Shown here in pieces: positions 59,401 through 64,000 of a stretch of 64,000 nt of DNA. A model generated the notes under the pieces. It was given only the letters and a program-made list of their open reading frames with translations, did no database searches and was not told where the DNA came from. Made by a program: the position numbers and the translations under genes. This stretch comes from Saccharomycopsis fibuligera x Saccharomycopsis cf. fibuligera (taxonomy: Eukaryota; Ascomycota; Saccharomycetes; Ascoideales; Saccharomycopsidaceae). Positions within the stretch are counted from its first letter, which is position 1; each line of letters starts with the position of its first letter. The stretch lies in assembly GCA_001936135.1 (NCBI GenBank), contig CP012816.1, forward strand, positions 871,501 to 935,500, given 5' to 3'.

Positions 59401-61279
59401 GATATTACTTAACAATTTTGATAACTTTATCAAAAGTACTGAAGAAGATGGAATTAGCAAAAACGGAAATGACAGTGGTTCTTCTTCACTTGAGGGGGTA
59501 TTCCCAATTTTAACCATTTTGTCAAGATTAGAACCAACCACTAATTTTAACAATGAATTAATTGATTTTAAACCATACTTGTTGAAATCACTTGATATCA
59601 AGTATTTTAAAATAAGAGAAATGGCAGCAAGAGCTATTCCATCATCAATTTTCCCATCACAAATATTTGATGAGGCTGTCTTCTTATTAGATCGCATTTG
59701 CAATGATAAAGTTTCGCAAAACACAGTTCACGGTACCCTATTAGCGATTAAAGAATTGCTTGCTAAAAGTAAAAGAGTCACTCTTGATGACCATACCATA
59801 CCTGAGGAGTTAGTAGATCGTCTTGTTGCTCTGGCCAAGTACTTTCTCTTTGAAAATCCATCATCTATGCTGGCTAAAGTCTTCGTGGACATTTTGTGTC
59901 TGCTTTTAGATATTAATGGTGCTAGTCGTGTTAGCTCTGATATGGCCAATATTTTAGGTCACTGGATTGTTTCCCAAGAAGAAGAATACAATCCAAAATC
60001 TCTCAATGGCCCAAAACAGCTCTTGCTAGAATCTGTGACGGAACTCTTGTTGCGTTACTATAGTCTCGCATTAGAATATCAAGCGTTTGCCGATTTTGTG
60101 GAATTTAGCATCAACTCCCAATTTTACAGAGTTCAGTTAGTGGCAATGAAGTTTTCCATTGAAAATAAGCAAGTGTTTTTACGATTGCCTCGGGCTGCTG
60201 TTACCACTATTTCAGATCTGTTGTGGGAAACATTGTCTGATGAGAAGCAAACATGGTCATACATAAAAGCGAATGCTTTGAAACTTTTACAAGCAATTTC
60301 CACAACAATTGGCAGTGATAACAATACAGTATCGTCGGTGCTCAAAAAACTTGACATTTTGTTCCCATTTTGCAATGATAATCAAGCAGAAGATGTCAAA
60401 GGTACTGCGCTTCAAGCTATTGGGCCATTTATAGGCTACTTAGTACTCAATAATAATGAAGACAGTCCGTTAGTAAGCCGTTGGATTGACTTAACTGAAA
60501 AGTATGCTGCAGATGAGAATATTTTTGATTTAAGGTATTCAACGGCAAGTTCTTTGCTTTCTATGGTTGAAGTAGTATTTGATAGTAACAAAAAAAGGCA
60601 GCAAAGGAATGATATTGCTTCTGCAGCCAGCGATGCTGCGACCACACCTGAAAGTTCGTACGTCGTGGCGAAAGCCTTCTTTGCTTTGTTTCTACAACTT
60701 ACTGACGATGCCGAGGAAATTAGGAACGATATTAGTCAATTTTTCTGCTCATATTTTGAAATTTTTTCAGCGGTGCCGGTTTTCATCAGTGATGTATTCA
60801 TTAAACAGTATGTCAATAAGTTCCAAAGGCAAGCTTCTCGGGTGTTGTTTGAGTACGTTAATAGTCGTGCTTCTTTACAAAGTTCATTGCAACAGTATCA
60901 AAAAATTGAGCAGTTGTTATTTGATATTGAAAGCGATAATATTTACAGAGTTGACTTTGTATTCCATGCTCAGATTAATCAAATTTTGCAGAATGCGATC
61001 CTGAATATTATGGAACCACAAGCTGTTGAGAAGTTAGTGACTAAGATTAAAGCCAATTTGAAAGTGCTTGATGAATTCACCGAGTTGCAGAAAACCGATG
61101 GAATTTTGGGATGGTGTAGCAGTGAGGCAGTTTTCTCCCAATACAAGATGCAAGCACAAGACATTGAGCTCTTGTACGGGTTGAAGTTGAATGATAGGCA
61201 AGTAGATGATTTGGTTGAGAAGTATCGTTCATTGATGCGCAAATATTTGGTTCATCCACTTGTTGATCCAAAACTTTGA
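56465..61279 (+). CDS. TRM732: THADA-family protein Trm732 (partner of tRNA methyltransferase Trm7)
   Basis: With Trm7 it directs 2'-O-methylation of position 32 in the anticodon loop of certain tRNAs. The 1604 aa form an all-helical HEAT/armadillo solenoid. The DUF2428 core is at about 820-1000: STYIIRRSAGLPFLISIIL, then LPQVHAFNCIKQLFVEAQLS and LDLSFWAMQSGIWAIRNCAV with MLFAALENKLFG, which are diagnostic for THADA/Trm732. S. cerevisiae Trm732 has 1420 aa. Several CTG codons (for example residue 1252 in ISD-x-LWETL) sit where Ser would fit as well as Leu. No domain suggests a catalytic activity of its own. Confidence 0.92.
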   Translation: MVDIPEKFLVSDLILNESDCAELKKLLIKLKGPDLISPVGTNSHNTNSNDNENIDPSHQKVAIEYLFPPLFNTLKSYQGLGDLRLICCDALSIWLLRSVQILGLKNIKRDNPLLAKLLSFMSDDNATFLFDYVVDFWNESGSPLSNALKDLLSKMVNFLTSFRGVLVEDGSVSTSNQQATCTLFNSWCTKVLKNIPHSKRVLYFSIQTLSKHIDTQIILNQSPTFIEDSLSQMYSNAFANSVAKCVAAVLEGIYRNCDKQQENDTKNDITTSFEIKWLNIWKDPVIRSLKSLVLCRNVQIYLLPLLFKIPHEPRQIYKYFLRQVLDTESDSFDISQLLTKEDTFKLSLYLGCLRIGQELLIDEEPFDGDDPIIKLDFVKQLLVHEFKTIRLTAYAILTSSVKTAMPVKTYVYDIFKNIAEIYFVDDDPDARNEFHSLTRNFILRVRDSSYGISRKLMTLEKKGLNHGNDDMKAQIKAAEEFLLWLIEHIKIQIAPGVTYQRLNLGYKLLLSLISSGIDKNVPAKYHDKKHINYPFHVNLFTKDLIRLLVDNIANNFDDIREYSVKALLMAPTPLEGFSVEESIYELFLKSVHILRNIQGKQSDSGARLLQFVFKYNDAQNRSHENKKIINYVLNCLEENVEAATQNLADAVNGHSVHGLYKGFSVIVENYNFAKLDQQTIDEWKIIVSRLMKIILKNWDVTKDILSTESPEGNVPEEFRNKTADVRYGHVAQVVSNYAWRSVKDSSLVLKQLLIRAPNSILGNSTVLQISELILTQLGSVNHKGAFYSIYPTFEECCHRCYRQDSPELHDAPVKWLNYNLDLINIRSTYIIRRSAGLPFLISIILIAENRVLNKSKLRRSDRPLFRHTFNKLMEIARKPALEEDYKLNENIELPQVHAFNCIKQLFVEAQLSDISAFFVGDGLDLSFWAMQSGIWAIRNCAVMLFAALENKLFGSKKVGDYIIPYSSRLFFSKFKGIKLILLNNFDNFIKSTEEDGISKNGNDSGSSSLEGVFPILTILSRLEPTTNFNNELIDFKPYLLKSLDIKYFKIREMAARAIPSSIFPSQIFDEAVFLLDRICNDKVSQNTVHGTLLAIKELLAKSKRVTLDDHTIPEELVDRLVALAKYFLFENPSSMLAKVFVDILCLLLDINGASRVSSDMANILGHWIVSQEEEYNPKSLNGPKQLLLESVTELLLRYYSLALEYQAFADFVEFSINSQFYRVQLVAMKFSIENKQVFLRLPRAAVTTISDLLWETLSDEKQTWSYIKANALKLLQAISTTIGSDNNTVSSVLKKLDILFPFCNDNQAEDVKGTALQAIGPFIGYLVLNNNEDSPLVSRWIDLTEKYAADENIFDLRYSTASSLLSMVEVVFDSNKKRQQRNDIASAASDAATTPESSYVVAKAFFALFLQLTDDAEEIRNDISQFFCSYFEIFSAVPVFISDVFIKQYVNKFQRQASRVLFEYVNSRASLQSSLQQYQKIEQLLFDIESDNIYRVDFVFHAQINQILQNAILNIMEPQAVEKLVTKIKANLKVLDEFTELQKTDGILGWCSSEAVFSQYKMQAQDIELLYGLKLNDRQVDDLVEKYRSLMRKYLVHPLVDPKL

Positions 61280-61868
61280 TTTGTTTGTTTTATTTTGTTT
61301 TCCTTTTCCTTTTCCTTTTCCTTTTCCTTTTCCTTTTCCTTTTCCTTTTCCTTTTCATGTTCATTTTCATTTTCATTTTTAACTTATTTTTATTTTATTT
61401 TTTCGTTTTAATTCATTTTTCATATGCATAGGTGTAAACTACATTCGTTTTTGTTGTTAGTTACTAATTTCTGATATTGTATATTTATGAAGCTTTCTTT
61501 CATAGTCTAATTTGCAATCATTTAGTGTTTACCTTTTTACTCATTATTGCCGCCATTAATATTCATAACCTTTTTTTTTAATGTTTTCAATTTTCAGTTT
61601 TTTTCTATTCCTTTCTTTTACATTGCCTGTGATGATTTTATAGAGCTCGTGCATTTTATAATAACCAAATATCTAATAATTATGCTGTTATCAAGTAAAA
61701 AAGAGAAAAGAAAACCATGTAAGAAAATTAAGAAAAAAAAGAAAAAAAAAAGAAAAAAGAAAAAAAAACAAAGCTCAAAAACAATAAATAAATAGTACAA
61801 TGCAAAAGCGAAACAAACACTACCAGTACCACCAACAATGACAACTTCGGCAACCATCATCAGTACTC
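61280..61868. other. Convergent TRM732-RPF1 spacer
   Basis: 589 bp of pyrimidine- then purine-rich low-complexity DNA. A lysine-rich ORF at 61547-61795 reads through A-runs and is rejected. Confidence 0.6.
61298..61351. repeat. (TTTTCC)9 hexanucleotide array
   Basis: Nine perfect units starting 19 bp after the TRM732 stop codon, then decaying through TTTTCA units to about 61380. Confidence 0.9.
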
Positions 61869-62729
61869 TTACAAGTAAAACTTTTTCTTTTCCTTGTCCA
61901 TATTTGGCTTGTGTTCCCACTCCGTTTCCCCCTTGATCCCCTTTTGCACTCTTCTCAACCTAAGAGTAAACTGTGGGCCTAATTCTTGCAAGCCAACTTT
62001 TTCTTCATTTCTAAACACATAACGATGTCTTCTGAAAAAGATAAAATCTCTTTGATTATGGATAGTAATCACTTGTCTACCTTCAATATCCGGCTGGTGA
62101 GGGAATAACGATCTGAATAATTGGCCCACCAGCTTACCCAATGATGTAGAGAAATTCTTGAGAATTAATTCAGGAATATGAGAAGTGGCTTTACCATGAC
62201 CACTTATTTTTTTACCTTCCACATATGAAGAAACAGAAAAATAGTATGTTGGGCCCTCTGGAAGATGTACAAATGTAATACCATTGATACTTTTCTTGTC
62301 CTCGTTAACAACCACCAAATGAGTATAGCCACGATTAGAACTAAGTTTGGCCATATCTTTCATAGAATATTCTCTTTTACGCTTGATGAATTTAATGTCT
62401 TCGAAAAGTTCACCAAAACAATCAACAAAATTATATGCGTGCCTGGAACAATTGGCAGAAGTAGTAATTAAAATCTTTGGGTCACGGCCATCCTGGAAAA
62501 AACTGCTGAAATCATCATTACTGATTCCTTCTTCTTCTGTTTGTGCAATGGTTTCGTCATATTCTCTTTTGGAATCAATTGTTTCCGGCACTTGTTTTGG
62601 TAAACCAGATTCTTGTCTTTCTTTGCGCTCTTGGCGCTTTATCTTAGCTTTCTCTTTCTTTTGCTTGATGTAGATTTTGGATCTAACATCTTTATTTTTT
62701 ACTGTAAAGTTTTTTGGTGCAGTACCCAT
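61869..62729 (-). CDS. RPF1: Ribosome biogenesis factor Rpf1 (Brix domain)
   Basis: Nucleolar protein needed for maturation of 60S pre-ribosomes (27S pre-rRNA processing). The 286 aa compare with 295 in S. cerevisiae. A basic N-terminus (KKEKAKIKRQERKERQESG) precedes the Brix domain, about 100-275: PKILITTSANCSRHAYNFVD, DMAKLSSNRGYTHLVVVNED, ITFVHLPEGPTYYFSVSSY, and the RNA-binding signature IHNQRDFIFFRRHRYVF. It closes with LGPQFTLRLRRVQKG. These are diagnostic of Rpf1 rather than Imp4, Rpf2 or Ssf1. Its promoter carries an RRPE+PAC pair. Confidence 0.95.
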   Translation of the reverse strand: MGTAPKNFTVKNKDVRSKIYIKQKKEKAKIKRQERKERQESGLPKQVPETIDSKREYDETIAQTEEEGISNDDFSSFFQDGRDPKILITTSANCSRHAYNFVDCFGELFEDIKFIKRKREYSMKDMAKLSSNRGYTHLVVVNEDKKSINGITFVHLPEGPTYYFSVSSYVEGKKISGHGKATSHIPELILKNFSTSLGKLVGQLFRSLFPHQPDIEGRQVITIHNQRDFIFFRRHRYVFRNEEKVGLQELGPQFTLRLRRVQKGIKGETEWEHKPNMDKEKKKFYL

Positions 62730-62853
62730 TGTTACTTGTTAGGTTATTGGCACAGTATTGGGTGTGAATTGGATGGTATAATATTGCACTATTGGTCAAT
62801 AAGTACTTTGTTCTTGATAATGTATCATCACTCCATCTCATCTCAGTGAAATC

Positions 62854-62884
<31 letters not shown>

Positions 62885-63085
62885 TTTTGCCGATGAGATC
62901 ACGAGCCCTGGACACATTTCCAATTCTTTTCAAAAGAGCGAAATTGAATCAACAGAAGAGAAGAGTTGCCGTCGATATAGCAGAGCAAAACATAGTTGTA
63001 CTTGTATTCTTTAGTGTTGCAAGTGTTTGACGATCTGTCTGTCTAATTCTTTCTCTCTCTTTTTACCGTTTAGTCCGCTCTCATA
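62730..63085. promoter_or_regulatory. RPF1-CYM1 divergent promoter
   Basis: 356 bp with an A26 tract (62859-62884), an RRPE+PAC pair and a second PAC-like CTCATC at 62837-62842. Confidence 0.7.
62880..62897. promoter_or_regulatory. RRPE (AAAAATTTT) next to PAC (CGATGAG)
   Basis: AAAAATTTT at 62880-62888 and CGATGAG at 62891-62897, about 150-170 bp upstream of RPF1. This pair is the known signature of ribosome-biogenesis promoters in yeasts (Stb3, and Dot6/Tod6 factors), and fits RPF1. Confidence 0.75.
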
Positions 63086-64000
63086 ATGCTCAGACAAGGA
63101 CTCGGGAGCTCGGTAGGCCAGTTCAAACGAAGCGCAAGCATTGCTGCCACAATAAGCGCCAAAGTTAGTGCCGCCAACAACACCAGCAGCAGTAACTACT
63201 ACAATGCCGCCAAAGTAGCCAGAAAATATCCAGTGGGAGGTGAAATCCATGGATTTGAGATTAAACGAGTTTTACCGGTGCCTGAATTTGCTTTTACTGC
63301 CGTCAATCTCCAACATAAACGCTCTGGGTTGGAATATTTGCATATTGACAGAAATGACAAGAATAATGTGTTTAGTATTTGCTTCAAGACCAATCCAACT
63401 GATTCTACTGGTCTTCCTCACATTTTGGAACATACTACGCTTTGTGGGTCTGAAAGATATCCTGTTAGAGATCCTTTTTTCAAAATGTTGAACCGTTCAT
63501 TGTCCAATTTCATGAACGCCATGACGGGCCATGATTATACATTTTATCCATTTTCTACCACCAATGTGAAAGACTATGAGAATTTGCGTAGCATTTACCT
63601 TGATGCAGTTTTCAATCCATTGTTGTCTAGAATGGACTTTTACCAAGAAGGATGGCGTTTAGAAAACGAAAAACCAGATGATAAGTCTTCGCCAATCACT
63701 TTTAAAGGGGTGGTTTACAATGAAATGAAGGGTCAATATTCTAATGCTTCTTATTTGTTTTACATAAATTTTTTGAATAGCATTTACCCAAGTTTGCATA
63801 TTTCTGGTGGTGATCCAAAACAAATTACCAATTTGACTCATGAAGATCTTACAGATTTCCATGCTAGCAGATACCATCCGTCTAATGCTAAAGTATTTTC
63901 GTATGGTGATATTCCACTAGCCAATAACTTGGAATACTTGAGCAAACAAATTCAAACTTTTGGTAAACGCGGTAGCTCCAACTCCAGCAACATTAGACAA
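63086..64000 (+). CDS. CYM1: Mitochondrial presequence protease Cym1 (M16C family), cut by the window edge
   Basis: Degrades cleaved presequences and other peptides in the mitochondrial intermembrane space or matrix. The ATG at 63086 opens 305 codons that continue past the right edge; full-length homologues have about 990-1030 aa. The N-terminus ([20 protein letters not shown]) looks like a presequence. The inverted zinc motif HILEH is at residues 112-116 within [40 protein letters not shown] and [11 protein letters not shown] (second part of the zinc site) follow, as in PreP/Cym1. Its divergent partner is RPF1. Confidence 0.95.
   Translation, partial: MLRQGLGSSVGQFKRSASIAATISAKVSAANNTSSSNYYNAAKVARKYPVGGEIHGFEIKRVLPVPEFAFTAVNLQHKRSGLEYLHIDRNDKNNVFSICFKTNPTDSTGLPHILEHTTLCGSERYPVRDPFFKMLNRSLSNFMNAMTGHDYTFYPFSTTNVKDYENLRSIYLDAVFNPLLSRMDFYQEGWRLENEKPDDKSSPITFKGVVYNEMKGQYSNASYLFYINFLNSIYPSLHISGGDPKQITNLTHEDLTDFHASRYHPSNAKVFSYGDIPLANNLEYLSKQIQTFGKRGSSNSSNIRQ

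Noticed and set aside
61547-61795. Lys-rich ORF downstream of TRM732
   Set aside because: Generated by A-rich runs; it is antisense to the RPF1 3' flank.

Overview
This window is budding-yeast (Saccharomycotina) nuclear DNA. Genes are compact and mostly intronless. The few introns found are short, with GTAAGT/GTATGT donors and TACTAAC-like branch sites, and two tRNA genes are present. Proteins carry many Q-, N- and S-rich runs. CTG codons are rare and fall at variable, often polar positions, which fits the CTG-Ser (Candida/Lodderomyces-type) clade. That is an inference; no tRNA-Ser(CAG) lies in the window. The species is not named here.

Layout, left to right. 1-12.2 kb: a truncated SKN7-type regulator (-), a 2.3-kb gene-free leader or promoter, the ER mannosidase-like HTM1 (-), an open gag-like ORF without visible pol or LTRs (+), and an unrecognised basic/Ser-rich protein (-). 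12.2-24.9 kb: a two-intron SPO12-family gene, GUS1, IPP1, TRP1 (-), UBA3, a secreted or vacuolar metallophosphoesterase, and PMT4. 25-35 kb: a Nudix protein (-), a hamartin (TSC1)-like protein, and a ferric reductase (-). 35-38.5 kb: a gene-poor stretch with tRNA-Gly(GCC) and tRNA-Cys(GCA), both on the minus strand. 38.5-47.1 kb: CUE3 (-), SET5 (-), a mitochondrial hotdog thioesterase-like protein, and FAU1 (-, one intron). 47.6-64 kb: mitochondrial branched-chain aminotransferase, HYM1, VPS36, a small GPI-anchored protein (-), TRM732/THADA, RPF1 (-), and the start of CYM1, which runs off the right edge.

The genes are ordinary chromosomal housekeeping genes with no operon logic. Several share themes: protein O-mannosylation and ER quality control (PMT4, HTM1), translation and tRNA (GUS1, TRM732, CUE3, RPF1, two tRNAs), and amino-acid and folate metabolism (TRP1, BAT, FAU1). 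Regulatory signals visible include Gcn4-type sites near BAT/FAU1, an RRPE+PAC pair upstream of RPF1, a CACGTG box before the phosphoesterase, and a near-identical 17-bp GGGTG-N4-CACCCGTA element about 145-150 bp upstream of both GUS1 and TRP1.

The points most worth a second look are the gag-like ORF, the unreported spliced SPO12-family gene, the pair of mutually exclusive hairpins just upstream of VPS36, the shared 17-bp promoter element, and the palindrome-rich space between the convergent IPP1 and TRP1 genes. No clear new multi-gene system was found.
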